From contig NZ_PJIO01000010.1 of the NCBI RefSeq assembly GCF_002929305.1, positions 60,261-124,260 of the forward strand: a stretch of DNA of 64,000 nt. Direction: 5' to 3'. The stretch comes from Arthrobacter sp. GMC3 (GTDB lineage Bacteria > Actinomycetota > Actinomycetes > Actinomycetales > Micrococcaceae). This document shows, piece after piece, positions 33,462 to 42,636 of this stretch. Made by a program: the position numbers and the translations under genes. Position 1 is the first letter of the stretch. The number at the start of each line of letters is the position of its first letter. The notes under the pieces were generated by a model that saw only the letters and a list, made by a program, of their open reading frames with translations, did not search any database and was not told the DNA's origin.

Positions 33462-34097
33462 ATGACATCCGTGGCTACTGAATCACTGCGCGAACAGCTC
33501 TGGAACCGTCGTTACGACGAGAACATTGCACCCGTCACAGAACTCTGCGACGCTCTTGCTCAAGCTCGACCCGAGCAGCAGGTTGCTTACGTGGATCCGG
33601 TTCACGACACCGACGAATGCCGCATCATCAGCTTGTTCTCCAATGTCGGGGAAATGGACTCCTCGGGCTTTGTTACCGCCGGCGACGAGCAGGCAGCAAC
33701 CCGTCTGCTGGGCATTCACTGGCAGATCGGGCTGCGCCCCAGCCTGGTCATGCCCTGGAACGTGCACCCCTGGTTCACCCCGGGACAGCCTAACGGCCGC
33801 TTGACGGCGCCCCAGATCGAGCAGGGCCTGCGCCCGCTGGTGAAGTTCCTGACCCTGGTCCCCCGCGCCACCGCCCTGGTGGCCCACGGCACCGAGGCGC
33901 ATCGCCTGGCCGATCAGCTGCTCAAGGCCCAGGGCCCCATGCTCTACAAGCGCGGTTTCGGCATCTACAAGGTCCGTTCCTTGAGCGGGCGCAGCTTTGC
34001 CGGTTCACCGGAGCGCCAGGAGCAGTGGCTGCTGGAATCCGCCAAGGCTTACGCAGAGTCAATGACCCGCAACGGCATCCCCGTCAAGGGCCGCTAA
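33462..34097 (+). CDS. Uracil-DNA glycosylase superfamily-like protein
   Basis: A 211-residue protein. VAYVDPVHDTDECRIISLF (residues 42-60), SSGFVTAGDEQAATRL, and the LVMPWNVHPWFTPG segment near residue 98-111 match the layout of actinobacterial UDG-superfamily proteins, where the first acts as DP motif and the NxxPW acts near the base-binding pocket. Canonical GEAPG is not present and reads SNVGEMD. Function is therefore probable base-excision repair or an inactive relative. It follows a 200-base leader and ends in a likely hairpin. Confidence 0.65.
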   Translation: MTSVATESLREQLWNRRYDENIAPVTELCDALAQARPEQQVAYVDPVHDTDECRIISLFSNVGEMDSSGFVTAGDEQAATRLLGIHWQIGLRPSLVMPWNVHPWFTPGQPNGRLTAPQIEQGLRPLVKFLTLVPRATALVAHGTEAHRLADQLLKAQGPMLYKRGFGIYKVRSLSGRSFAGSPERQEQWLLESAKAYAESMTRNGIPVKGR

Positions 34098-34115
34098 GGC
34101 AACATCCCCCTAGGG

Positions 34116-34154
34116 GCCCGCAGCAGCCGCGTATTTTCGCCGGTGGCTGCGGGC
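34116..34154 (+). terminator. Likely terminator after the UDG-like gene
   Basis: GCCCGCAGCAGCC (34116-34128) pairs with GGTGGCTGCGGGC (34142-34154) over most of its length, with a 13-base A+T-containing loop, 19 bases after the stop. Confidence 0.5.
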
Positions 34155-34230
34155 TCCTTCGCTTTTGCCCGTTGGGAAGGAACGACGCCGGACCCTCCCG
34201 CCACTTTCTACGCCCGGCTACTCTGGGGTC

Positions 34231-35363
34231 ATGGATGCAGACGCAGACCCGCAATCCACCAACCGCCGAAAACCTCGCCGCCGGCCCGCCTGGTTGGTGC
34301 TCGCCGCGCTTGCAGCCGGCACATTGGCCCTGACCTCCTGCCAGCCGCCGTCCCCCTCGCCGCCGCCGGTATCCAGTAGTCCCCCGGCAGGCCCAGCCGC
34401 AGCCGGTGACATCGCCACCGGCCTCGCCGCCCCATGGTCCATGGTTCCCCTGGCAGATGGCACCTTCCTGGTTAGTGAACGGGACTCCGGCCGCATCCTG
34501 GAGGTGGGCGCCGACGGGACAAAAAGAACAGTGGGTGAGGTGGCCGGCGTCGTGCACCAGGGCGAGGGCGGGCTGCTGGGCCTGGCCCTGCATGTGGGCT
34601 CGTGCCCCAGCCAGGAGCCGCTGGATCCCAACAACCCCTGCTTTGATGTGTACGCGTACCTGACCACCGCTGACGACAACCGAGTGGTGCGGATGCCGCT
34701 GCTGGGCGAGTCCGGGAACCGTGGCCTTGGCCCGGCCACGGCCATCATCACCGGCATACCGAAGGCTGGCAACCACAATGGCGGCCGCATCGCGTTCGGC
34801 CCCGAAGGTTTGCTCTACACGGGCACAGGCGATGCCGGCAATGGCAACAATGCCCAGAACCCTGCCTCGTTGGGCGGCAAGATCCTGCGCACCACCCGAG
34901 ACGGCGGCATCCCTTCCGGCAACCCGTTCCCCAACAGCCCCGTCTGGTCGCTGGGCCACAGAAACGTCCAGGGCATTGCCTGGGATGCCCAGGGCCGTAT
35001 GTGGGCTTCCGAATTTGGCCAGAACACGTGGGATGAGCTCAACCAGATCAGGGCCGGCAACAACTACGGCTGGCCCGTGGTCGAGGGTATGGGCTCGGAC
35101 AGCCGATTCACCAATCCCGTGCTGCAGTGGCCCACCTCGGAGGCCAGCCCCAGTGGCATCGCGATCGCCGGCACCACGCTCTACATGGCGGCCCTCCGGC
35201 GGGAACGCCCCGGGCCGAAGCAAAGTTGGTGGGCGAGCTGGGCAGACTGCGCGATGTGGCATCAACGCCGCAAGGCCGCCTGCTTGTCCTAACGAACAAC
35301 ACAGACGGCCGCGGCACCCCAAGGCAGGGCGACGACAGAATCGTGGAAGTGCCGCCTGGATGA
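34231..35363 (+). pseudogene. Lipoprotein PQQ-type sugar dehydrogenase, frame-disrupted near the end
   Basis: A GSDH-fold beta-propeller. The start MDADADPQSTNRRK leads to a lipoprotein signal, LVLAALAAGTLALTSCQ, with Cys about 37 residues in. Family motifs follow: GEGGLLGLALH, NHNGGRIAFGPEGLLYTGTGDAG and GHRNVQGIAWDAQGRMWASEFGQNTWDELNQI. At about 35195-35215 the frame breaks after LYMAALR. The expected ending GELGRLRDVASTPQGRLLVLTNN appears in the frame one base earlier (stop 35361-35363), while the original frame runs to 35292. A 3n+1-base deletion has removed the part after MAALR. The truncated protein lacks the last propeller blade. Confidence 0.8.
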
Positions 35364-35389
35364 CCACCGGTCCTCTGCCGAAGGTGAAG

Positions 35390-36298
35390 CTACACGCTGA
35401 CGACTGCGAGGTACGGCTCGACGAGTTCGGCGTAGCGGTCCTTCACGGTGTCGATCACGTCTGCGAAAGGCTGGGCCCAGATGTCCTCGTTGAAGATTTC
35501 CACCTCGACGACGCCGTCGTAGCCTGTCTCGGCAACCCACGCACCGATGGAGGCAAAGTCAACAACGCCGTCGCCCATGAACCCGCGGGATAGCAGCGCG
35601 TCGGAGGCGATGGGGAGGTTGAAATCGCACACCTGGTAGGAGGCAATGCGACCCTCGGCACCGGCACGGGCAATCACCTCGCGCAGGGACGGGTCCCACC
35701 AGACGTGGAAGGTATCAACCACGACGCCGACAGCCTCCACCGGGTGCGGGGCGGCCAGGTCTAGGGCCTGCCCCAGCGTCGAGAGAACGGCACGGTCTGC
35801 TGCGAACATGGGGTGCAGCGGCTCAAGAACCAACCGCACGCCGTGTTCCAGCGCGAACGGAACCAGTTCTGCGAGACGGTCCGCCACGCGCTGGCGGGCC
35901 AGCACCAGATCCTTTCCGCCAGCCACGGCAACCGCAGCGCCGCCACCGTCGACGGCCCCGGGCGAAACACTGAAGTCGGGCAACCCGCCCACCACCATGA
36001 TGATCTCGGTGGTGCCCAGGGCCTTGGCTTCAAGGATGGCGGCCTTGTTGTCGGCCAGTGCGGCAGCCTGTCCCGCCTCGTCCGCTGCGGTTAGAAACCC
36101 GCCCCGGCACAGGCTGGAGACCTGCAGGCCGGACGCCTTCACCATCTTTACGGCCGCCTCAAGCCCCACCTCGGCCACCTTGTCCCGCCACAGCCCGATA
36201 TGGGACAGGCCGGCAGCCTTTGTTGCGGCCAGGGCCTCTGCGAGTGAGGCCCTTTTGATCGTGGCAGTGTTGATGGAGAGCTTGTCAAAGTTGCTCAT
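35390..36298 (-). CDS. Sugar phosphate isomerase/epimerase-like TIM barrel
   Basis: A 302-residue AP-endonuclease-2-like TIM barrel. LSINTATIKRASLAEALAATKAAGLSHIGLW opens the barrel; metal-ligand candidates lie in LVLEPLHPMFAADRAVLSTL, VGVVVDTFHVWWDPSL and the last strand GVVEVEIFNEDIW (Glu). Enzymes of this group isomerise or epimerise sugars or keto-sugars. Its ATG overlaps the DUF993 stop, and it is the last gene of a LacI-controlled three-gene operon, so it handles the same unknown sugar. Confidence 0.87.
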   Translation of the reverse strand: MSNFDKLSINTATIKRASLAEALAATKAAGLSHIGLWRDKVAEVGLEAAVKMVKASGLQVSSLCRGGFLTAADEAGQAAALADNKAAILEAKALGTTEIIMVVGGLPDFSVSPGAVDGGGAAVAVAGGKDLVLARQRVADRLAELVPFALEHGVRLVLEPLHPMFAADRAVLSTLGQALDLAAPHPVEAVGVVVDTFHVWWDPSLREVIARAGAEGRIASYQVCDFNLPIASDALLSRGFMGDGVVDFASIGAWVAETGYDGVVEVEIFNEDIWAQPFADVIDTVKDRYAELVEPYLAVVSV

Positions 36299-37524
36299 GC
36301 GTTGACCTCTTCGGCGACGGTGACCTGGGAGGGAATACCTGAGGCGTTGAGGAAGCCGGCCATGCGGGTGGCGGCCAGCTCCGGGTCAAGCAGCAGACCG
36401 GCGGTATTGGCCAGACGGAACAGCTTAGCCAGGTGGTTCAGGTCGCGTCCGGCGTGCAGACCGCCGATCATTTGGAAGCCGGGCTGGAAGCCGTTGAGCC
36501 ACGCCAGAAACGCAATGCCCGTTTTGTAGTAGTACGTTGGCGCCTCGAAGATGTGCAGGCCCAGATCCCGGGTGGAGTCCAGGATGGCCCGGGCTTCGGC
36601 GGGCTGACCGGCGTCGTACGCCTGCAGCGCGGTGGACGCGGCGGGTGCGATCGCGGCGAAGATCCCCAGTAGGGCATCAGAGTAGTTTTCGCCGTCGCCG
36701 TCGATGAGCTCCGGGTAGTTGAAGTCGTCGCCGGTGTACAGACGCACGCCCGCTGGAAGTGAGGCGCGCAGTGCAACCTCGTGTCCGGCGTCGAGCAGGG
36801 AAACCTTCACCCCGTCAACCTTCGCCGCGTGGGTTTCGATGAGCTGCTGGAACGTGGCCGTAGCGGCGGCGACGTCCTCACTGCCCCAGTAGCCGGCCAG
36901 GGCGGGGTCGAACATGGTGCCAAGCCAGTGCAGGACCACGGGTTCCGTGACCTCGGACAGCAAAGTACCGTAGAGCGCCAGGTAGTCGGCAGGGCCCGAG
37001 GCAACCTTGGCCAGGGCGCGAGAAGCCATGATGATGACCTTCGCTCCGGAAGCCTCGACAACGGCGATCTGCTCACGGTATGCGGCCAGGACGGCAGCCA
37101 ATCCAGCTTCACCGGGCTCCACCGTCGCGGGGTCCAGCTGATCTGTGCCGGCACCGCAGGCCAGCAGGTCCCTGACCGTGCGCTCGGGGGTCGCGATGAG
37201 TGCGGCCTCGGCGGCGCTGCGGTTGATGAGCTGCTGTGTGGCGGCCCAGTCCAGGCCCATGCCACGCTGGGCGGTGTCCATGGCGTCGGCAATACCCACG
37301 CCCCAGCTCCATAGTTCGCGGCGGAACGCCAGGGTGGAGTCCCAGTCGATGTCAGCCGGGGCGCCCGGCACATTGTTACCCAGAACCTTGGGGGTGACGT
37401 GGGCTGCGGCGTATACCTTGCGGGAGGTGATCAGTGCGGTGGGCTTGCGCCACGGGCCGGTAGCGTTCAGCGCGAGCGTTTCCAGCTCCCCATCCAGGCG
37501 CGGGAGCGTCAATGTAATGGTCAT
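36295..37524 (-). CDS. DUF993 aldolase-like protein
   Basis: A 409-residue protein of the DUF993 group, annotated elsewhere as dihydrodipicolinate-synthase-related. AALIATPERTVRDLLACGAGTDQL, KVIIMASRALAKV, VVLHWLGTMFDPALAGYWG and YYYKTGIAFLAWLNGFQPGFQMIGGLHAGRDLNHLAKLF are the characteristic runs. An (beta/alpha)8 aldolase-like fold is likely; the KVSLLD lysine is a candidate Schiff-base residue, untested. ATG at 37524 starts two bases from the upstream gene's stop; an open frame to 37806 overlaps that gene. Substrate unknown. Confidence 0.85.
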   Translation of the reverse strand: MTITLTLPRLDGELETLALNATGPWRKPTALITSRKVYAAAHVTPKVLGNNVPGAPADIDWDSTLAFRRELWSWGVGIADAMDTAQRGMGLDWAATQQLINRSAAEAALIATPERTVRDLLACGAGTDQLDPATVEPGEAGLAAVLAAYREQIAVVEASGAKVIIMASRALAKVASGPADYLALYGTLLSEVTEPVVLHWLGTMFDPALAGYWGSEDVAAATATFQQLIETHAAKVDGVKVSLLDAGHEVALRASLPAGVRLYTGDDFNYPELIDGDGENYSDALLGIFAAIAPAASTALQAYDAGQPAEARAILDSTRDLGLHIFEAPTYYYKTGIAFLAWLNGFQPGFQMIGGLHAGRDLNHLAKLFRLANTAGLLLDPELAATRMAGFLNASGIPSQVTVAEEVNA

Positions 37525-37526
37525 GG

Positions 37527-38741
37527 TTACAGCTCGATTTCCGGGATGTCCAGGGTGCGGCGCTCGGCGGAGGACTGCAGGCCCAGCTCGGCAAGCTGCA
37601 CACCGCGGGCTGCGGAAAGCAGGCCATAGCGGTGTTCGCGGCCGGCCACGACATCGCGCAGGAATTCTTCCCACTGCAGCTTGAAGCCGTTGTCGAGATC
37701 GGCGTTGGCGGGAACCTCGGCCCACTGCTCGCGGAAGGGTTCGGTGACGGGCAGGTCCGGGTTCCAGACGGGCTTGGGGGTGTTGGCACGCTGCTGGGAG
37801 ACACACTTGCGCAAGCCGGCCACGGCGGAACCGTGGGTGCCGTCGATCTGGAATTCCACCAACTCGTCACGGTAGACGCGCACGGCCCAAGAGGAGTTGA
37901 TCTGGCCGATGACGGGATCACCGGCAGGGGTCTCCAGCTCAAAGATGCCGTAAGCGGCGTCGTCGGCCGTTGCCTTGTACTCGACGCCCTGCTCGTCCCA
38001 GCGGGCCGGGATGTGCGTGGCGGTCTTGGCGTTGACGCTTTTGACCTTGCCGATGATGCCTTCAAGGACATAGTTCCAGTGGCAGAACATGTCGGTGGTC
38101 ATGCCGCCGCCATCTTCCTTGCGGTAGTTCCAGGAGGGGCGCTGGGCCGCTTGGTGGTCGCCTTCGAACACCCAGTAGCCGAATTCGCCGCGGATCGAGA
38201 GGATGCGGCCGAAGAAGCCTTCCTCGACGAGGCGGCGCAGCTTAACCAGGCCCGGCAGGTACAGCTTGTCGTGCACCACGCCGGCCGTGATGCCGGCGTC
38301 TTGGGCGATGCGGGCCAACTCGATGGCTTCTTCGAGGGTTTCGGCCGTGGGCTTCTCCGTGAAGATGTGCTTGCCGTTAGCCATGGCCTTCTTCAGCGTG
38401 GCGGCGCGCAGGCTTGTCATCGATGCGTCAAAAACGACGTCGACGGTGGGGTCGGCGATGACGGCGTCCAAGTCAGTGGACCAGTGCTCAACGTTGTGCA
38501 GTTCGGCCAGCTCGCGAACCTTTGCTGCGTTGCGGCCGATCAGGATCGGTTCAATGGCAACCTTGGTGCCGTCTTCCAGGGTCAGGCCGGAATCGCGCAG
38601 GGGCAGGATGGAACGCAGCAGGTGCTGGCGGTAGCCCATGCGCCCGGTGATGCCGTTCATGGCAATGCGGATGACGGCAGGCTTGGCAGCTGCGGGAGTG
38701 GCTTGAGCGGATGTTTGCTCGGAGGTGGCTGTCAGAGTCAC
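37527..38741 (-). CDS. Gfo/Idh/MocA-family oxidoreductase
   Basis: A 404-residue NAD(P)-dependent sugar dehydrogenase-like protein. The nucleotide-binding start reads IRIAMNGITGRMGYRQHLLRS, and the central HIFTEKPTAETLEEAIELARIA is the family EKP motif, whose lysine is catalytic. The C-terminal domain has FGYWVFEGDHQAAQRPSWNYRKEDGGGMTTDMFCHWNYVLE. It is probably the first step of the pathway, oxidising a sugar or polyol before DUF993 and the isomerase act. GTG start with GTAGGAG upstream. The promoter is at 38817-38846. Confidence 0.92.
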   Translation of the reverse strand: MTLTATSEQTSAQATPAAAKPAVIRIAMNGITGRMGYRQHLLRSILPLRDSGLTLEDGTKVAIEPILIGRNAAKVRELAELHNVEHWSTDLDAVIADPTVDVVFDASMTSLRAATLKKAMANGKHIFTEKPTAETLEEAIELARIAQDAGITAGVVHDKLYLPGLVKLRRLVEEGFFGRILSIRGEFGYWVFEGDHQAAQRPSWNYRKEDGGGMTTDMFCHWNYVLEGIIGKVKSVNAKTATHIPARWDEQGVEYKATADDAAYGIFELETPAGDPVIGQINSSWAVRVYRDELVEFQIDGTHGSAVAGLRKCVSQQRANTPKPVWNPDLPVTEPFREQWAEVPANADLDNGFKLQWEEFLRDVVAGREHRYGLLSAARGVQLAELGLQSSAERRTLDIPEIEL

Positions 38742-38800
38742 GGTCTTCTCCTACGAAGTGGTTGTCAGTGCGTGCCAGGGAGCCCGGCGTGGTTTGTCGT

Positions 38801-38818
38801 TTGGAAAGCGCTTTCCAA
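38801..38818. promoter_or_regulatory. LacI-family operator, perfect 18-bp palindrome
   Basis: TTGGAAAGCGCTTTCCAA at 38801-38818 is a perfect palindrome with the central CG typical of LacI/GalR-family operators. It lies between the divergent oxidoreductase operon and the lacI-type gene and overlaps the edge of the leftward -10 box, so repressor would block that promoter. Confidence 0.88.
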
Positions 38819-38846
38819 TATATGCTGAAGATTCACCACAGGTCAA
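38817..38846 (-). promoter_or_regulatory. Promoter of the DUF993 sugar operon
   Basis: On the minus strand TTGACC (38841-38846), an 18-base spacer and TATATT (38817-38822) form a good vegetative promoter reading into the oxidoreductase gene. The operator starts at the -10 box and covers the start point. Confidence 0.7.
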
Positions 38847-38912
38847 GGGCAGCTCGTGATCCGCCCCACACCACCGTCATGCCTGCCACCGTCAAACCCA
38901 AGGAACTGCAAA

Positions 38913-39941
38913 GTGCCCGTCAAACTCTCAGAAGTCGCCCGCCATGCAGGCGTTTCCCTGGCCACGGCATCACGCGTACTCAACGGCTCCGCGCGCACTC
39001 CTGCCGCCGGGATTTCCGAACGTGTCCAGGCGGCGGCACTTGAGCTCGGGTATGTGGCCAACGCGCAGGCACAGGCACTCGCCCGCTCCACCACCGGACT
39101 TTTCGGCCTGGTGGTGCACGACATTGCCGACCCCTACTTTTCCGCCATAGCCCACGGGGTGCAGAAGGTGGCGTTGGGCGCACGTCGCCAGGTACTGCTG
39201 GCCAGCACCGACATGGGCGAGGATGCGGAACTGACGGCCGTCAACGCGTTCATCTCCTATCGCACCGATGCCATTGTCTTGGCGGCGTCCCGGCTGGAGA
39301 CCGAGGACCCCAGACTCAGCAGGGCCCTGGCCCAGTACATAACCAACGGCGGGCGCGTTGTGACCCTGGGCGAGACAAGCATTCCGGGTGCCAAATCTGT
39401 CCACGTTGACAACTTCACCGGTGCACGCCAATTGGTCCATGCACTGGCCCAACGTGGGATCGGCCGCTTTGCCATCCTGGCCGGTCCGGCCGAACGAAAC
39501 ACCGCCAGATCCCGCGTGGAAGGATTCATTGCAGCCCTGCAGGACCTTGGCTCGTCTCCCGCCACGCTCATTCATGGTTCATTCGGCAGCCAGGGAGGTT
39601 ATGAGGCGACTCTTGCCTGCCTAGATTCCCTGGGCATTGAGGCCGGGGCCGGCGCCGAACCGCTATGCCTCCTGGCCGCCAATGACGTCATGGCATTGGG
39701 TGCCATGACGGCCCTGCGTTCCCGGGGCCTACGCATCCCCGAAGATGTCCAGGTGGCTGGCTTTGATGACATCCCCACACTGCGCGACCATGCACCCGGA
39801 CTCACCACCTACAGGCTTCCGCTGGAACGGATTGGCCAGCTTGCGGCGGAACTTGCCCTGAATCCCGACGGCGGCGCAGGGGCTGAGGTTACCGGGGAAG
39901 TTATTCTGCGCGAAAGCGCCGGAGCACCACCGCGTCCTTGA
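38913..39941 (+). CDS. LacI-family transcriptional regulator
   Basis: A 342-residue repressor. VKLSEVARHAGVSLATASRVLNGSARTPAAGISERVQAAALELGYVANAQAQALA is the HTH plus hinge helix; the periplasmic-binding-like domain has GLFGLVVHDIADPYFSAIAHGVQ and ends with IPEDVQVAGFDDIP. The GTG start at 38913 follows AAGGA at 38900-38904. It diverges from the three-gene sugar operon and sits over its operator, so it almost certainly controls that operon in response to a sugar not identifiable here. Confidence 0.95.
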   Translation: MPVKLSEVARHAGVSLATASRVLNGSARTPAAGISERVQAAALELGYVANAQAQALARSTTGLFGLVVHDIADPYFSAIAHGVQKVALGARRQVLLASTDMGEDAELTAVNAFISYRTDAIVLAASRLETEDPRLSRALAQYITNGGRVVTLGETSIPGAKSVHVDNFTGARQLVHALAQRGIGRFAILAGPAERNTARSRVEGFIAALQDLGSSPATLIHGSFGSQGGYEATLACLDSLGIEAGAGAEPLCLLAANDVMALGAMTALRSRGLRIPEDVQVAGFDDIPTLRDHAPGLTTYRLPLERIGQLAAELALNPDGGAGAEVTGEVILRESAGAPPRP

Positions 39942-40097
39942 CGCCCTCCGCACCATCTGGATATCCGGATGCCGCTCCACGCCTCGGCGTTCCAATAGTT
40001 GCCTCGGTGGAATGTATCGTCCCCCGCGGAGGTTAGCCCTGTATCAACAAGTGGACTGCCCGCCCTACCGCCTTGGATCCATGAAAGAGAAGCCACC

Positions 40098-40469
40098 GTG
40101 AACATTGTTTTGTGGATTGTCCAAATCCTGCTGGCCGCCATGTTTTTCTCGACAGGACTCATCAAGTGCACTCAGCCCGTCGCGAGGCTGGCCGAAAAAA
40201 TGTCGTGGGTCACCCACTACAAGCTCGGAACGGTGCGGTTTGTCGGAATCGCCGAAACACTGGGCGCCATCGGTCTGATCCTGCCGCAGGCCACAGGCAT
40301 TGCCCCCATCCTCACACCTATTGCAGCCGTGGCCCTTGCCGTTGTTATGGTGCTCGCATCCCGTTATCACCTGATCCACAAGGAGTTCAGCGGCATCGGC
40401 ATCAACGCCGTTCTTTTTGTCCTGGCCGTTTTTGTGGCCTGGGGCCGCTTCGCGAGCCTCGCGGGCTAA
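40098..40469 (+). CDS. DoxX-family membrane protein
   Basis: A 123-residue protein with four hydrophobic helices. It opens NIVLWIVQILLAAMFFSTGLIK, then KMSWVTHYKLGTVRFVGIAETLGAIGLILPQATG, the DoxX/DoxD-like helix pattern with the conserved GxxE in the second helix. DoxX proteins are linked to quinone or thiosulfate redox in some organisms, but most bacterial members have no assigned role. GTG at 40098 follows AGAGAAG. It stands alone between lacI and the DHA2 exporter. Confidence 0.82.
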   Translation: MNIVLWIVQILLAAMFFSTGLIKCTQPVARLAEKMSWVTHYKLGTVRFVGIAETLGAIGLILPQATGIAPILTPIAAVALAVVMVLASRYHLIHKEFSGIGINAVLFVLAVFVAWGRFASLAG

Positions 40470-40724
40470 GACCTTCGCGGGGGCCTGCGAGCGCAGCGAG
40501 GATAGCTGCAGCGTGGTGGCCGCGCCCCGGGAGGAGCGCCTCGGGGATGGATCGAATATATCTTCGAACAAGCGTCGGTTTCCTTGAGGCTCACGGCTTG
40601 GTCCGCCGAACGAACATAAGTGGCAATCTTTCAGGCTCACCGTGCCGCTTCGGGACTAGCATGGTTAGTTGACAGAGGTAACCAAGATGCCCCTGCCCCA
40701 TGATCTACCAAGGGGCTGATAAGC

Positions 40725-42572
40725 GTGAACCTTGCACGGGCACAAGCTGGCGAGAAGGGCTCAATTCGACGGACTCGAGACTTGGCCAAACCGCACTACA
40801 AATGGATTGTCCTTTCCAACACCACACTGGGTGTGCTGATGGCTTCGATCAATTCCTCGATCATGCTCATTGCCTTGCCCGATATTTTCCGCGGCGTGGG
40901 CATCAATCCGCTGGCCCCCGGTAATACCAGCCTCCTTTTGTGGCTCATCATGGGCTACATGGTGGCCACTGCCGTTCTAGTTGTCGGCTTTGGGCGGCTG
41001 GGTGACATGTACGGCCGGGTCAAAATGTACAACGCCGGCTTCGCTATCTTCACGGTGTTTTCTATCCTGCTGGCCGTGACATGGATGCAAGGCACCCCCG
41101 CGGTGATGTGGATGATCGTGATGCGCATCCTGCAGGGGGTGGGCGGGGCCATGTTGATGGCCAACTCCAACGCCATCATCACCGACGCGTTCAGCGTTGA
41201 CCAACGTGGACTGGCACTGGGCCTGAACCAGGTGGCGGGCATTGCTGGCGCGTTCCTGGGTCTCATTATCGGTGGGCTGCTGGGCCCCATCGACTGGCGC
41301 CTGGTCTTCCTGGTCTCCGTACCTGTGGGTCTCTTCGGCACCATCTGGGCGTACCTGCGCCTTCACGACAACGGGATTCGGCAACCGGCAAAGCTTGACT
41401 GGTGGGGAAACCTAACGTTCGCTGCCGGACTCGTCTCCGTTCTGGTGGGCATCACCTACGGTATCCAGCCCTACGGGAACCACACCATGGGCTGGACGAA
41501 CCCGTGGGTGCTGGGCGCCCTGGTGGGAGGCGTCGTGGTCCTGGGGATTTTTGCGGTTGTGGAAAGCCGTGTTGCCGAGCCCATGTTTGAGCTTTCCCTG
41601 TTCCGCATACGGGCGTTCACTGCGGGAAATCTTGCCAGCCTACTCTCGGCCATCGGCCGCGGCGGGCTCATGTTCATCCTGATCATCTGGTTGCAGGGCA
41701 TCTGGCTCCCCCGGCACGGCTACAGCTTTGCCGACACCCCCCTGTGGGCCGGCATCTACATGCTGCCGCTAACCGCAGGGTTCCTGGTGGCCGGCCCCAT
41801 CTCCGGGGCAATCTCCGATCGACGTGGCGCCAGGCTGCTCTCCACCGGCGGCATGATGGTGGCGGCCCTGAGCTTCGTGTGGCTGCTACTGCTGCCGGTG
41901 GACTTCGACTACTGGAGCTTCGCCCTGGCGCTGCTGCTCAACGGTATTGGCATGGGCCTGTTCGCGGCACCCAACCGGGCAGGAATCATGAACAGCCTGC
42001 CCCCCAACCGTCGCGGGGTGGGCGCCGGAATGAGCACCACCTTCCAAAATTCGGCCATGGTGCTCTCCATCGGCATCTTCTTCTCACTCATGATCACCGG
42101 ACTGGCCCGATCCTTGCCAGCTACCCTGAGTTCTGGACTGACAGCCCATGGCGTCAGCGCCGTCGACGCCGAAAGAGTGGCTAACCTGCCCCCAGTCTCC
42201 GTGCTCTTTTCTTCACTGCTGGGCTACAACCCGGTACAAACATTGCTTGGCCCCACCGCACTGGCCAAACTTTCACCGGCCGACGCCGCCTACCTCACCG
42301 GCCGCGGCTTCTTCCCAACGCTGATCTCCGGCCCGTTCGCCGACGGACTCGCCGTGGCTTTTGGCTTCGCGATCATTGCGTGCCTGGTGGCGGCGGCAGC
42401 CTCTGCCTTGCGCGGTGGCAAGTACGCCTACCCCGAACCCGCAACGGTCACAGTCCCCCAGCCAAGCACTGCCAGGAAACACGCACGGAGCGATTCCCAC
42501 GGTGTTTCCAGCCACCCCTTGACCATTGCGCACAAAGGGCCTGAAATGGAAGTAGAGGACCGGCTCGATTGA
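40725..42572 (+). CDS. DHA2-family MFS exporter (14 helices)
   Basis: A 615-residue transporter of the drug:H+ antiporter-2 type. WIVLSNTTLGVLMASINSSIMLIALPDIF is helix 1; WLIMGYMVATAVLVVGFGRLGDMYGRVKMYNAGF carries the loop 2-3 motif; MRILQGVGGAMLMANSNAIITDAF and LGLNQVAGIAGAFLGLIIGG are motifs B and C of exporters. A cytosolic basic tail of about 40 residues ends it. GTG with AAGGGG upstream. Substrate unknown; no neighbouring regulator. The 255-base leader (40470-40724) contains a CTGCGAGCGCAG element but no clear promoter. Confidence 0.92.
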   Translation: MNLARAQAGEKGSIRRTRDLAKPHYKWIVLSNTTLGVLMASINSSIMLIALPDIFRGVGINPLAPGNTSLLLWLIMGYMVATAVLVVGFGRLGDMYGRVKMYNAGFAIFTVFSILLAVTWMQGTPAVMWMIVMRILQGVGGAMLMANSNAIITDAFSVDQRGLALGLNQVAGIAGAFLGLIIGGLLGPIDWRLVFLVSVPVGLFGTIWAYLRLHDNGIRQPAKLDWWGNLTFAAGLVSVLVGITYGIQPYGNHTMGWTNPWVLGALVGGVVVLGIFAVVESRVAEPMFELSLFRIRAFTAGNLASLLSAIGRGGLMFILIIWLQGIWLPRHGYSFADTPLWAGIYMLPLTAGFLVAGPISGAISDRRGARLLSTGGMMVAALSFVWLLLLPVDFDYWSFALALLLNGIGMGLFAAPNRAGIMNSLPPNRRGVGAGMSTTFQNSAMVLSIGIFFSLMITGLARSLPATLSSGLTAHGVSAVDAERVANLPPVSVLFSSLLGYNPVQTLLGPTALAKLSPADAAYLTGRGFFPTLISGPFADGLAVAFGFAIIACLVAAAASALRGGKYAYPEPATVTVPQPSTARKHARSDSHGVSSHPLTIAHKGPEMEVEDRLD

Positions 42573-42636
42573 TGTCGGACCCACGGTGAACGCCCGGACA
42601 GGACGTTCCCGGACTGTTTGATCGGGAGGTGCCGTC

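Noticed and set aside
40660..40725. GGTTA...TAACC inverted pair before the DHA2 gene
   Set aside because: Arms are only five bases with an 11-base spacer, no better than chance.
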